Assembly: GCA_001464165.1 (NCBI GenBank)
Contig: LNEX01000417.1
Location: 1-16,833, forward strand
DNA length: 16,833 nt
DNA from: a bacterium Ga0077546
GTDB lineage: Bacteria; Cyanobacteriota; Vampirovibrionia; Obscuribacterales; Obscuribacteraceae
Direction: 5' to 3'
The stretch's first letter is position 1, and each line of letters opens with the position of its first letter. Position numbers and translations under genes: made by a program. Below, piece after piece: positions 6,605 to 14,884 of the stretch. The notes beneath the pieces were generated by a model. It did no database searches. It saw nothing but the letters and a program-made list of their open reading frames with translations, and had not been told where the DNA came from.

Positions 6605-7411
6605 TTATCCAGCTATATCGTCTCCGTTCAAACGAGCATAGTTTTTGGTTTCTTGCACCATCGAAGAGAAAAGCCACATACAAAGCTGGTCCAAAGTCTC
6701 AACGGGAGGATTGCTGTCTTGCATGCGCCACATCATTCCTTGCTCGGTAATACGCACCTGAATGGTAGCCAGTGGCGGATAATCATTTTCGGTACGACTC
6801 AAAGCCATTACTTTACTAGTGGGTACTATGAAAGCTTCGACGACATCATCACAGCCACGTACAACTAGAGAACATAGCTTTGTAGAGAAGCGGCAGCGGA
6901 AGTATGTCTTGGTCTCTTCGGCCTCACGAAAACGATTATATCTAGTCACTTCAGTGACATCACCAGATATTGAGCCAGTAACGTGCAATTCAGTGCCGTT
7001 GGCTACCTGGTTGAACTCATACATATAACGTTGCAGCAAGCCATAAATTTTGTCCACTAAAATGGCAATGCCCGACTTATAAATCGACTCGCGATAGACC
7101 TCTTGTAAATGGCAACCACGTTGATCTGCAAGAAACTGCAATGAATCTTGCTTGAGCTGAGACATCCAATCTTGCCCTTGAGCAACAGGTTCTGACTCGT
7201 GATAAACGAGAATTTGTTCGGATACTGCCACAGACCAGTCTGCCTGAGCACCCGGTTGCGGAGCAATAGCACCGTTAGCAAACATAGACCTATCGACAGC
7301 CCGACCAGGAGCCTGTTGAGCTTGTTGCGCGGGATTACCCGGATTGCCATCAAGGAACTTGCGTTCCTTTCCTGACTTATTCGGGGGTCTACCGTCGTTT
7401 TTTCCGAACAT
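6605..7411 (-). CDS. Hypothetical protein, 268 residues
   Basis: I cannot assign a family. Residues 1-60 are polar and probably disordered, with Gln/Pro/Gly-rich stretches (NPGNPAQQAQQAPG). From about 60 the protein is a mixed alpha/beta domain: a helix around DWMSQLKQDSLQFLADQRG, a helix IAILVDKIYGLLQRYMYEFNQ, beta strands TELHVTGSISGDVTEVTRY, TYFRCRFSTKLCSLVVRG and VEAFIVP, and a final helix LDQLCMWLFSSMVQETKNYA. No signal peptide or membrane segment is seen. I chose the ATG at 7411, which has AAGGAGG at 10 nt; a TTG at 7420 is too close to that SD. It lies downstream of the GDP-mannose pyrophosphorylase gene and ends in a strong terminator. Its Pro/Gln-rich head recalls the composition of the next gene, but there is no clear homology. 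Confidence 0.85.
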   Translation of the reverse strand: MFGKNDGRPPNKSGKERKFLDGNPGNPAQQAQQAPGRAVDRSMFANGAIAPQPGAQADWSVAVSEQILVYHESEPVAQGQDWMSQLKQDSLQFLADQRGCHLQEVYRESIYKSGIAILVDKIYGLLQRYMYEFNQVANGTELHVTGSISGDVTEVTRYNRFREAEETKTYFRCRFSTKLCSLVVRGCDDVVEAFIVPTSKVMALSRTENDYPPLATIQVRITEQGMMWRMQDSNPPVETLDQLCMWLFSSMVQETKNYARLNGDDIAG

Positions 7412-7552
7412 AAAAAACAAGGCCTCCTTGCCAGCCTAGTCTGGTATGCCCAGTTTCAGCTGAATTAAATCTCTTCACAACCAGTTCCGAAGGCGCAAAC
7501 AAAGTAAATTTGAATGATTTTGATTAATTATTACTTCAACCGTAATACTTCC

Positions 7553-10120
7553 CTAGGCTCTCTGCAAATATCTCACCATCTGAGTGTACTCGTTCAAGTC
7601 AGACGAAGTCTGTTGCAAATCGGCACCATCGGCATAAACATGCACAAGTGGTTCAACTGCATCAGGCAGAATCAAGACCCAATGATCTGGCCTGGTCTGA
7701 ATCTTCACGCCGTCCAGGAGCTCCATAGGTCGATCATGGTGCTTTTCAACCAGCAGTCTCATTACTCGACCTTTGCGTTCCCAAGGGCAATGAACTGAAT
7801 CTACCTGGTAGTAGAGAGGCGGCAAATCAGTGACAGCTTGGTGCAGGGTGCGCCCTTGATAAGTCAGGTGCTCAAGCACTTGACCCACGGCAAACATCGC
7901 ATCATAGCCATTCTGGAACTCTGGGAAAATAAAGCAGCCGTTGGCACTACCGCCAACAACAGCTTCTTCTAATCGGGCCGTAGTGCTACCAATTTCAGTT
8001 TCTGAGGCTTTGCAACGAACAACCTTACAGTTGTAGCGAGAAGCAATACGCTCAACTATCGAACTAGAATTGACCGGCACAACAATAGAGCGACCGGGCT
8101 TATCGCGCAATATAATATCAGCCACTGTGGCCAGCAAGAGTTCGCCGCGAATCACTTGCCCGGTCTCATCGACCAATGTCATCTGCTCACCGTTTCTGCC
8201 AATTTGTACTCCTAGGTCGGCGTTAAGAGCTTTGACAACATCGGCAAGCTGCTTGCGCATAGTGATGCGTTCTTCTTGCTTAGGTGGAGTATTGCGAATA
8301 GAAGAGTTGAGCACCACAGTCTCAATACCGAGCTGTCCAAGCAAGTCAGGCAGCAACACTCCAGTCTCAGCCATGGCATAGTCGATGACCGCCTTAGGTG
8401 CGTGTGTCGCCAAATTGCCGGTTTTGGTCACGCGGGTGTAGTTAGTGCCCGGCACAATACAGAACGGCACTTTGTCTTCTTCAAAAACTTGCCCCTTGAC
8501 GTGGTTAAGGAATTCATCAACATAGTATTCGCGTACACGGCTAGGGAAAGAAATTGAGCCAACATCAGCAGGAGAGCAACGGGGGAAGTCTTCTTTGAAG
8601 AACGTACTTTCAATCTTGCGCTCCATTGATTTGGTGATAGCCACACCTTGCGAGTCGAAAAATTCAATTGTAATTTTTTCAATCTCCCTTTGTGACACCC
8701 GCACATGAACCAAACCAGCCGCCCTCTGCGTCTTCACGTAGTGGCGAGAAATAGGTAGCGACATTGATTCTAAGTTTTGCACCTCAATGCCTACTGAAAC
8801 GAGACCAGAGACCATAGTGCGGCTAATCATCTGACTAACTTTCCAATAGTCACGACTGACCAACACCGGCCCACCCTTAAGAGTGGCTCCATATGCGGCT
8901 GCTAGATTAACAGCAAACTCGGGGGTGATTTCGACGTTAGCCAAACCACGCACTCCGTGAGCACCAAATAGGGTGCGCGGTGCCCGGGTGCCCCAAATTA
9001 GTGAGCTCAGTACTTTCGCACCAGAATCTACGTTCTTATCAGGCCAGATGCGCACATCTGACTTAATTGTAGCTTCTTGACCGATAGAAGAATTATCACC
9101 AACAATTGCCCCTTCAAGCAGCGAAGCCGAGCTATGAATGGTGGAATTGTTACAGACTACACAAGCGCGCAGAGCCGCTTTTGCGCCAATATAAACATTA
9201 GACCAGACCACCGGCTGCTTCAAAGTCGCCTTCTCTTGAACCACTACGTTGTCACCAAGGGTGGTGTGGGGAGAAATCTCAGTTTCGCGACCGATGCGGC
9301 AATTTTTGCCGATCATCACTGGCGCTTCTAACTTTACGGAAGAGTCTATTTGAGTACCTTGACCAACCCAAACGCCGGGTTGAATTTGGGGCAAATCAAT
9401 TTCGACATTTACCAGTCCATCAAGTACATCTTTATGAGCCTGTCGATAAACAGCCAAGTTACCGATATCACACCAGTAACCATCAGCCACATAGCCGTAC
9501 ATGGGCTCGTTGCGCAAGAGAAGCAGCGGGAAAAGATCGTTTGAAAAATCTTGCTCGCGCCCCATGACGATATAAAGCAAGACCTCAGGCTCCAGAATGT
9601 AAGTTCCGGTATTGACTGTGTCAGAAAAAATCTCGCTGGCACCGGGCTTTTCAACAAAGCGCTGAATGCGTTGGTCGTTATCGCAAATAACCACACCGTA
9701 GTCGAGCGGATTTTCAACACGCTTAAGAATGAGCGTAGCTTTGGATTTCTTCTCTTTATGAAATTTCAAGGCTGCCGACAAATCGATATCGGTCAGGCTA
9801 TCACCAGAGATGACAACAAAAGTTGAGTCAAGATGATCTTGCACCATTTTAACGCAGCCAGCGGTACCAAGCGGTTTGCCTTCTTCTATTGAATAAGTGA
9901 TGTTAGCGCCAAACTCAGCACCATCGGCAAAGTGATCACGAATAGCGTCAGGTAGATAGTGCAGGGCAAAGATAATATCGCGAAAGTCGTGTTTCTTGAG
10001 AAGATTGACTACATGCTCTGCCATGGGCTTATTGCCAACCGGCACCATCGGTTTAGGTAAATTGCAGGTCAATGGCCTTAGTCTTGTACCTGAGCCACCA
10101 GCCATGATTACCGCTTTCAT
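7553..10120 (-). CDS. GDP-mannose pyrophosphorylase fused to a degenerate phosphomannomutase domain
   Basis: The 855-residue protein has three parts. Residues 1-235 are a sugar-1-phosphate nucleotidyltransferase with AGGSGTRLRPLT (7-18), LPKPMVPVGNKP (21-32), GD at 106-107 (metal site), FVEKPG (155-160) and WCDIGN (216-221). Residues 250-375 are hexapeptide-type left-handed beta-helix repeats (VWVGQGTQID, APVMIGKNCRIG, AIVGDNSSIG). Residues 383-855 align with the phosphohexomutase fold (LFGAHGVRGLANVEITPEFA). The nucleotidyltransferase should make an NDP-sugar, most likely GDP-mannose, for glycoconjugates. The mutase part lacks the TASHNP phosphoserine loop (here RAAGLVHVRV, 467-476) and the DxDxD metal loop (here LGVQIGRNGE, 636-645), so it is probably inactive or regulatory. 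Similar fusions are known in cyanobacteria. AGGAGG lies 4 nt before ATG 10120. The gene follows a GT4 glycosyltransferase. Confidence 0.93.
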   Translation of the reverse strand: MKAVIMAGGSGTRLRPLTCNLPKPMVPVGNKPMAEHVVNLLKKHDFRDIIFALHYLPDAIRDHFADGAEFGANITYSIEEGKPLGTAGCVKMVQDHLDSTFVVISGDSLTDIDLSAALKFHKEKKSKATLILKRVENPLDYGVVICDNDQRIQRFVEKPGASEIFSDTVNTGTYILEPEVLLYIVMGREQDFSNDLFPLLLLRNEPMYGYVADGYWCDIGNLAVYRQAHKDVLDGLVNVEIDLPQIQPGVWVGQGTQIDSSVKLEAPVMIGKNCRIGRETEISPHTTLGDNVVVQEKATLKQPVVWSNVYIGAKAALRACVVCNNSTIHSSASLLEGAIVGDNSSIGQEATIKSDVRIWPDKNVDSGAKVLSSLIWGTRAPRTLFGAHGVRGLANVEITPEFAVNLAAAYGATLKGGPVLVSRDYWKVSQMISRTMVSGLVSVGIEVQNLESMSLPISRHYVKTQRAAGLVHVRVSQREIEKITIEFFDSQGVAITKSMERKIESTFFKEDFPRCSPADVGSISFPSRVREYYVDEFLNHVKGQVFEEDKVPFCIVPGTNYTRVTKTGNLATHAPKAVIDYAMAETGVLLPDLLGQLGIETVVLNSSIRNTPPKQEERITMRKQLADVVKALNADLGVQIGRNGEQMTLVDETGQVIRGELLLATVADIILRDKPGRSIVVPVNSSSIVERIASRYNCKVVRCKASETEIGSTTARLEEAVVGGSANGCFIFPEFQNGYDAMFAVGQVLEHLTYQGRTLHQAVTDLPPLYYQVDSVHCPWERKGRVMRLLVEKHHDRPMELLDGVKIQTRPDHWVLILPDAVEPLVHVYADGADLQQTSSDLNEYTQMVRYLQRA

Positions 10121-10185
10121 ACAACCTCCTAAACCGTTAGAAATGTGGAACTTGAGTCGTAGAACTTAAACTTAAAAACTAGAAA

Positions 10186-11547
10186 CTAGCTCTTACCTTT
10201 AGCAACTTTAGCAACTTTAGCAACTTTAGTAGTTTTGGCTACAGCAGCTGTCTTTTCTTTAGGAGCGGCATTAACAGTGACTTTGCTCTCAGCCGCCTGC
10301 GGCGAAGTAGCGAGGTCTACATGGGCTTCACTTACTACTTTAGCTCCCACTTCAGCATTGGCTTTCTGCATATTGGCTTCGTTGAGAACCTTCTGATAGA
10401 CCTCATAGGTGCGGCTGGCAATAACCTTCCAGTTGTAGATATGCTTAACTTTGTCATAGCCAGTTTCACGCAAGCGCTGAGCCAATTCAGGATTGCGCAA
10501 TACCTGTAGCAGCCCCCAGGCCAGCGAAGAAGCATCGCCAGCATAGGTGGTGACACCAGTTTCCATATTTTCCACAAAGTCTTTCAAGCCACCAACGTCA
10601 GAAGTAACGACTGGCACTCGTGCCGCCATTCCTTCTAAGGCGACAATACCGAAAGGCTCATACAAGCTTGGAATACAAACGACATCGGCACACTTATATA
10701 ATTCCAAAAGTTCAGCATCGCCCACGTATCCGAGGAAGTGGCAATTCTCACCAATACCACTCTGCCAAGCCTGTCGCTTCAAGTCTTCTAAATAATAGCC
10801 GGTGCCAACCATCAAGAACTGTGTACCGGGTCGCTCGGAAAGCACACGAGGGGCAGCGTCAAGCAGTACCTGAACTCCTTTCTCGCGCACCATACGACCG
10901 ACATACAGAATAATCTGTTCTTGATCACGAGCATATTTGCTACGCATGGCATGGTTGTTAAATTCAAAATCAAAGACATCAGGATCAGTACCATTAGGAA
11001 TGATCACTATTTTGTCTGATGGCATTTTGAATGAGCGCTGCAGCTCTTCGTGCATAGAATTAGAATTGACGATTACTTCCCAAGCCTCGAATGTAAGGCG
11101 CCATTCCATTTGGTGAATATAAGACTGCATATCATTGTGAATGCCGTGCATGCGACCAGATTCTGTGGCATGCATGGTCGCTATGAAAGGAATTCCAAAG
11201 CCACTCTTCATCACCCAAGCAGCGTCAGCCACCATCCAGTCGTGGGCGTGAATTATGTCGAAAGGAGTCTGCCTATGAATCTGAATGGCGTACTGCAGCA
11301 AACCAAAATTTAAACGATTGACCCAGCTAAGAAAATCAGGAGTAGTATCGGTTTGAGTTTTGACTCTATGAATATGCACACCGTCAGCAATTTCATGCTC
11401 GGGTTGGCCGGGATGATCGGCTGTCACTACATGTACTTCGCAGCCAGTCTTGACAAGCTCTCGCGATAGGGCCCAAACAACACGAGCCAGTCCACCTATG
11501 ACGCGGGGTGGGTATTCCCAGGACAGCATTAAAACTCGCTTCGGCAC
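10186..11547 (-). CDS. GT4-family glycosyltransferase with Lys/Ala-rich tail
   Basis: This retaining GT-B glycosyltransferase transfers a sugar from an NDP-sugar (or ADP-glucose) in the cytoplasm. MLSWEYPPRVIGGLARVVWALSREL (residues 7-31) holds the N-terminal Gly-rich acceptor loop. The core includes DIIHAHDW (97-104), VNSNSMHEEL (160-169) and ILYVGRMVREKGVQVLL (213-229). EPFGIVALE (297-305) is the E-x7-E motif, with both glutamates present, and VGGLKDFVE (318-326) follows. The opening resembles starch/glycogen synthase-like GT4 enzymes, but acceptor and donor cannot be fixed from sequence. Residues about 385-453 are an extra low-complexity tail ending in KTTKVAKVAKVAKGKS, encoded by a 9-bp tandem repeat. 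The GTG start at 11547 has GAGG at 7 nt. Its neighbour makes GDP-mannose, so mannosyl transfer is one option. Confidence 0.9.
   Translation of the reverse strand: MPKRVLMLSWEYPPRVIGGLARVVWALSRELVKTGCEVHVVTADHPGQPEHEIADGVHIHRVKTQTDTTPDFLSWVNRLNFGLLQYAIQIHRQTPFDIIHAHDWMVADAAWVMKSGFGIPFIATMHATESGRMHGIHNDMQSYIHQMEWRLTFEAWEVIVNSNSMHEELQRSFKMPSDKIVIIPNGTDPDVFDFEFNNHAMRSKYARDQEQIILYVGRMVREKGVQVLLDAAPRVLSERPGTQFLMVGTGYYLEDLKRQAWQSGIGENCHFLGYVGDAELLELYKCADVVCIPSLYEPFGIVALEGMAARVPVVTSDVGGLKDFVENMETGVTTYAGDASSLAWGLLQVLRNPELAQRLRETGYDKVKHIYNWKVIASRTYEVYQKVLNEANMQKANAEVGAKVVSEAHVDLATSPQAAESKVTVNAAPKEKTAAVAKTTKVAKVAKVAKGKS
10198..10233. repeat. 9-bp tandem repeat encoding the KVA tail of the GT4 protein
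   Basis: TTTAGCAAC occurs three times in a row on the plus strand (10198-10224), followed by a diverged fourth copy TTTAGTAGT. It encodes the Lys-Val-Ala repeats near the C-terminus of the glycosyltransferase. Copy-number change would alter tail length and charge without breaking the frame. Confidence 0.85.
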
Positions 11548-11611
11548 CGTATTCCCTCACACTTCAAATTTGTATCTTATTAATTAGTATCTAGCCACAA
11601 TTTCGTCTTTC

Positions 11612-12637
11612 TTATTCACTGGCGAGCGGCCGACTTAAAAGCGCCATAATAGCGCCAGCAGGCGTCGAATTTCCCTTAAGTGTGGACTCTACCTGCTCTG
11701 CGATGGGCAGCTCCAATCCTAGTCTTTTAGAAAGTTCACAAACGGCCTCAGCGGTAGGCACCCCTTCGGCCACAGAGCCTAGCTCTTCGAGGATAAGGCC
11801 AAGGGCTTTACCGCGAGCTAACTCAAAGCCTACCCGATAGTTACGCGAAAGGGGGCCGGAGCAAGTAGCAAAGAGATCGCCCATTCCAGCCAAACCTGCC
11901 ATGGTCTGAGGCTTAGCCCCTAGTCTAACCGCTAGCCTAGTAATCTCAGCTAACCCCCTAGTAAGCAGAGAAGCTTTAGCGTTTACACCCAAGGATAGGC
12001 CGTCGCAAGCCCCTGCAGCAATCGCTATGACGTTCTTAAGTGTGCCGCCTAGTTCAATGCCAACAGGATCATCACTGGCGTAAACTCTAAATTTAGGCGC
12101 CGAAAGCTGACTTTGCAAAGAGCGAGCTAAATTTATATCAGAGGAGGCCACCACTGAAGCAGTGGGCAAACCGCCTAAGACTTCGTCTGCCAGGTTAGGA
12201 CCAGACAGCGACGCAACGCCACAACCGGGCACAACAGCAGTCAAAATTTCGCTCATTCTTAGCTGGGTACCAAGCTCTAGACCCTTGGTGGCACTAACCA
12301 GAACTGGCAAAGACCTATCGGCCTCTGCCGGAGCAAGCAAGATAGCGGCCACTGCAGTTGCCAATTCGCGCATAGACTGTGAATTACAAGCAAAAACAAC
12401 TAACTCTGTCTGGCTTAGAGCTTCTTCTAGTGAGCTGGTAATTACAACCTCGCTAGGAATGTGATGAGCACGAGGCTTTTCCATTAAGCGAGTAGTGGTG
12501 AGTTTCAAAGCTCCAGCTTGGTTGCGACAATAGACCTTAACCGGCCGACCGCTGTGACACCACAAATGAGCTAAAGTCAGGCCCCAAGAGCCAGCCCCAA
12601 GAATTGTTACCGATCGCTTTTCTACGTTTTTTTCCAT
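11612..12637 (-). CDS. gpsA: Glycerol-3-phosphate dehydrogenase [NAD(P)+]
   Basis: GpsA reduces dihydroxyacetone phosphate to sn-glycerol 3-phosphate in the cytoplasm and so supplies the backbone of phospholipids. The 341-residue product has the full family length. It shows the Rossmann motif ILGAGSWG (12-19), the conserved KGLE (118-121) with a catalytic lysine, LSGPNLADEV (144-153), ELGGTLKNVIAIAAG (195-209) with the second catalytic lysine (Lys201), and GLAGMGDLFATC (248-259) followed by SRNYRVG (264-270). ATG 12637 is preceded by GGA at a short distance and by an eight-T run. Codons 2-4 contain a seven-A run. It lies between the diguanylate cyclase and glycosyltransferase genes. The link is probably operon position rather than shared pathway. 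Confidence 0.96.
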   Translation of the reverse strand: MEKNVEKRSVTILGAGSWGLTLAHLWCHSGRPVKVYCRNQAGALKLTTTRLMEKPRAHHIPSEVVITSSLEEALSQTELVVFACNSQSMRELATAVAAILLAPAEADRSLPVLVSATKGLELGTQLRMSEILTAVVPGCGVASLSGPNLADEVLGGLPTASVVASSDINLARSLQSQLSAPKFRVYASDDPVGIELGGTLKNVIAIAAGACDGLSLGVNAKASLLTRGLAEITRLAVRLGAKPQTMAGLAGMGDLFATCSGPLSRNYRVGFELARGKALGLILEELGSVAEGVPTAEAVCELSKRLGLELPIAEQVESTLKGNSTPAGAIMALLSRPLASE

Positions 12638-12643
12638 GATTCC

Positions 12644-12705
12644 AAAAAAAAGTCATGCACTCGGGCAAATGCTAATAATAGCCTCTTGGCTTTACTTTGC
12701 TGACT
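12644..12705 (-). terminator. Possible weak terminator or attenuator before gpsA
   Basis: Right after the cyclase stop codon, minus-strand AGTCA pairs with TGACT, GCAAA with TTTGC and AGCC with GGCT, in nested order. The last arm runs straight into eight T residues (12651-12644). The 3' arm has an unpaired CCGAGTGCA stretch, so stability is doubtful. If real, it would limit read-through from the signalling genes into gpsA. Confidence 0.3.
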
Positions 12706-14364
12706 CTACTTGGATACCGAATTCATCTCTTCGCGGAAAGTGACAGCGCAGTTGCGACCGGCAGCTTTAGCCTCTTGCAAAGCGCGAAAAGCTGACTTAA
12801 CCCAGCTCTCAACAGTCATAGTTTTGGCATCAAGAATGGCTATGCCAGAGGAACAAGTTGCATAGAAGCCAGCATGCGATAAGGTGGAATGCTGGATTGC
12901 AGCAAAGTCAGCCACCAAACGTGAAGAGAGCAATTGGGCTTCATTCTCATCAAGCCCTTCGGCGATGATGGCAAATTCATCTCCGGCATAGCGTCCGATA
13001 ATATCTGATTGCCGCAAGCGGCGGCGCAAAAGCATCGATAGAGCTACGAGAACTTTGTCGCCGCCGGGATATCCATGGCGCTCATTGATAGAGCGGAAAT
13101 AATCTATATCAAGCAAAATTAAGACAGTGAAGCCAGCATGCCTTTTGCGCTGGGCTATAACAGCCTGTGCTTGCTCCATAAAAGTAGTGTGGTTGAGCAG
13201 ACTCGTCAAACCATCCCGATGCAAGAGTGTCTTGAGAAAGCGTGCACGCTCTAGGCGAGAAGAAACAGAGCTAAGCAAAAGCGCCGGCGGAACGGGCTTG
13301 ACCAAGTGATCGTCACCACCAGCCCGAGCACTTTCAATGCGAGCATCAATTTGCCCTTGAGTAGTCAAAAACAAAATTGGCAAAGTGGCATGACGCTCGT
13401 CTTGCCGCACATAACGAGAAAGCTCGTAGCCAGTCATACCAGGAAGCATGACATCAAGTAAAACTAAATCGGGCTGAAAAGCAGACATATATGACTCGAA
13501 GTTTTTCGGATCGGTACAGGTGCGAACCTGATAGCCAGCCGATTCCAAGAAAGCTCGGATAAATGCAGCTTGGTCTGGGTCATCTTCAACTGAGAGAATA
13601 CGGGGGGTTTCTTGGTAGCGTTTATCAAGCAAATAGCGCAGTCTACGAAACATAGACTTAGTATCTATCGGCTTTTCAAAGTGGGCATCAGCACCACAAT
13701 GGATGGCTCTTACTTTGTCTAGAAACCCTGTTTGCTTAGAGACAATAATGATGGCCATTTCATCGCCACCAGGCATTGTTCTTATGCGTTCAACTAGCTC
13801 ATAGGCATCACCGTCAGGCAGTGGAATCTCTAGAATCATGCCCTCTGGCATACGGCGCTCTAACTCACTCAACGTGCCAGCAAAAGAACGGGCACTGCGG
13901 AAGTTAAAGTCGTTCTCTTCTACCATTTTCTTCAGCGATTCCAGATCTTTTTGATCTTCATCAATCACTAAAACTTCTTGTTTTCCAGAGGCAGCAACAG
14001 TTCTGACCTTACCTAGATTGGTTGTTTCCGGTGCTTCATCACCACCAGAAAACTGGGTTGATAGTTCTTGCAAGAGCGCTTGCATGCGCTCTAAATCACC
14101 TTTAGAAGCAGCCCCACTCTGCCGAGTAATGGTTTCACAAAGCTTCTCGCCCTCTAGCCCGAGAGCTGAAACTCGTTGAAAGCCATACATACTGCCAGAG
14201 CCAGCTAACCAATGGTAGTGCCGACTGAGCTGCTGTGCTAAGTCTTTGTCTTCAGGATTAGACATGAGCTTAGTAAAAAGCTCAATAATTTGCGCAAGCC
14301 TATCGGTCGAGCGCTGCACATACTGACTTTTAAGTTCGGAAAAGGTTTCCTGCCAGGAAGCCAT
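12706..14364 (-). CDS. HPt-REC-REC-GGDEF diguanylate cyclase
   Basis: The 552-residue soluble signalling protein would make cyclic di-GMP from two GTP. Residues 1-105 resemble an HPt domain, with the likely phospho-His51 in RHYHWLAGSGSMYGF. REC1 (129-245) has the acidic pair in VLVIDEDQKD and the late lysine in FEKP, but the acceptor position reads MILEIPLPDG, with Glu179 in place of Asp. REC2 (255-370) is canonical, with VEDD (259-262), Asp304 in VLLDVMLPGM and KP at 356-357. The GGDEF domain (380-545) has LDIDYFRSINERHGYPGGD, an active-site loop RYAGDEFAII (458-467; AGDEF variants can be active) and an intact inhibitory I-site RQSD (451-454). It follows two single receivers and a PAS kinase, which suggests a phosphorelay that sets c-di-GMP. 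The start at 14364 has only a weak SD. Confidence 0.93.
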   Translation of the reverse strand: MASWQETFSELKSQYVQRSTDRLAQIIELFTKLMSNPEDKDLAQQLSRHYHWLAGSGSMYGFQRVSALGLEGEKLCETITRQSGAASKGDLERMQALLQELSTQFSGGDEAPETTNLGKVRTVAASGKQEVLVIDEDQKDLESLKKMVEENDFNFRSARSFAGTLSELERRMPEGMILEIPLPDGDAYELVERIRTMPGGDEMAIIIVSKQTGFLDKVRAIHCGADAHFEKPIDTKSMFRRLRYLLDKRYQETPRILSVEDDPDQAAFIRAFLESAGYQVRTCTDPKNFESYMSAFQPDLVLLDVMLPGMTGYELSRYVRQDERHATLPILFLTTQGQIDARIESARAGGDDHLVKPVPPALLLSSVSSRLERARFLKTLLHRDGLTSLLNHTTFMEQAQAVIAQRKRHAGFTVLILLDIDYFRSINERHGYPGGDKVLVALSMLLRRRLRQSDIIGRYAGDEFAIIAEGLDENEAQLLSSRLVADFAAIQHSTLSHAGFYATCSSGIAILDAKTMTVESWVKSAFRALQEAKAAGRNCAVTFREEMNSVSK

Positions 14365-14398
14365 GCCTTTATCTAACCCCTACAATTTACAACTCTAG

Positions 14399-14770
14399 TT
14401 ATGAAGTAGTATCGAGAATAGCTTTCATCTGCGTGGCCAAAACAGTTGGGTCAAAGGGTTTGGTAAGAATGCCACGGGCGCCCATACGCTTCAGCCTTTC
14501 AATTTCTGATGTCATCGCCTTTGCGGTGAGAAAAATCACTGGAATGTTGCGCGTACGATCATTGCTACGAAGTGCTTCGAGTGTACTCGGACCATCCATA
14601 ATTGGCATCATCATATCGAGCAATATTACATCAGGTTGTTCAGCAGCTGCCTTATTCACACCATCCTGACCATTCTCTGCCTCAATAACCTCTAGGCCAC
14701 CGAGTATAGTCAAACTCATGCTTGCAATCGAACGTGTATCTTCTTCATCGTCAATGATGAGAACTCTCAT
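14399..14770 (-). CDS. Stand-alone CheY-like response regulator (A)
   Basis: The 123-residue protein is a receiver domain only. It has acidic pocket residues in LIIDDEED (4-11), the phospho-acceptor Asp52 in ILLDMMMPIMDG, the switch Thr in IFLTAKA and the lysine in LTKPFDP. With no output domain, it should act by protein contact or as a phosphate shuttle, for instance between the upstream kinase and the HPt domain of the next gene. ATG 14770 has AGGAG at 5 nt. It is clearly paralogous to the receiver at 14885-15289 (shared (K/R)VLIIDDEED, PDVILLD and ITKPFDP-type stretches). The pair probably arose by tandem duplication. The cyclase gene starts 34 nt downstream, so cotranscription is likely. 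Confidence 0.95.
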   Translation of the reverse strand: MRVLIIDDEEDTRSIASMSLTILGGLEVIEAENGQDGVNKAAAEQPDVILLDMMMPIMDGPSTLEALRSNDRTRNIPVIFLTAKAMTSEIERLKRMGARGILTKPFDPTVLATQMKAILDTTS

Positions 14771-14884
14771 TGTCTCTCCTAATTTTTCTTCTTTAAAAAG
14801 CCAACCATAAACGCCAGTGCCATTAGACTCTTAATACCCAGTATCTCTTTACTTCACCTATTTTCTTTGAGTTCTAATTGTCTT

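Noticed and set aside
7529..7547. AT-rich hairpin (TATTAC / GTAATA) after the GDP-mannose pyrophosphorylase gene
   Set aside because: A six-base all-AT-rich stem with a seven-base loop and no T run is too weak to call a terminator.
8070..8706. Open frames on both strands overlapping the mutase-like domain
   Set aside because: They overlap a continuous 855-codon gene with coherent domain order, and none has supporting signals.
14835..14844. TACCCAGTAT shared with 1597-1606, both in intergenic DNA
   Set aside because: A shared 10-mer is expected by chance in this much sequence, and the surrounding bases do not match. No common regulatory role is supported.
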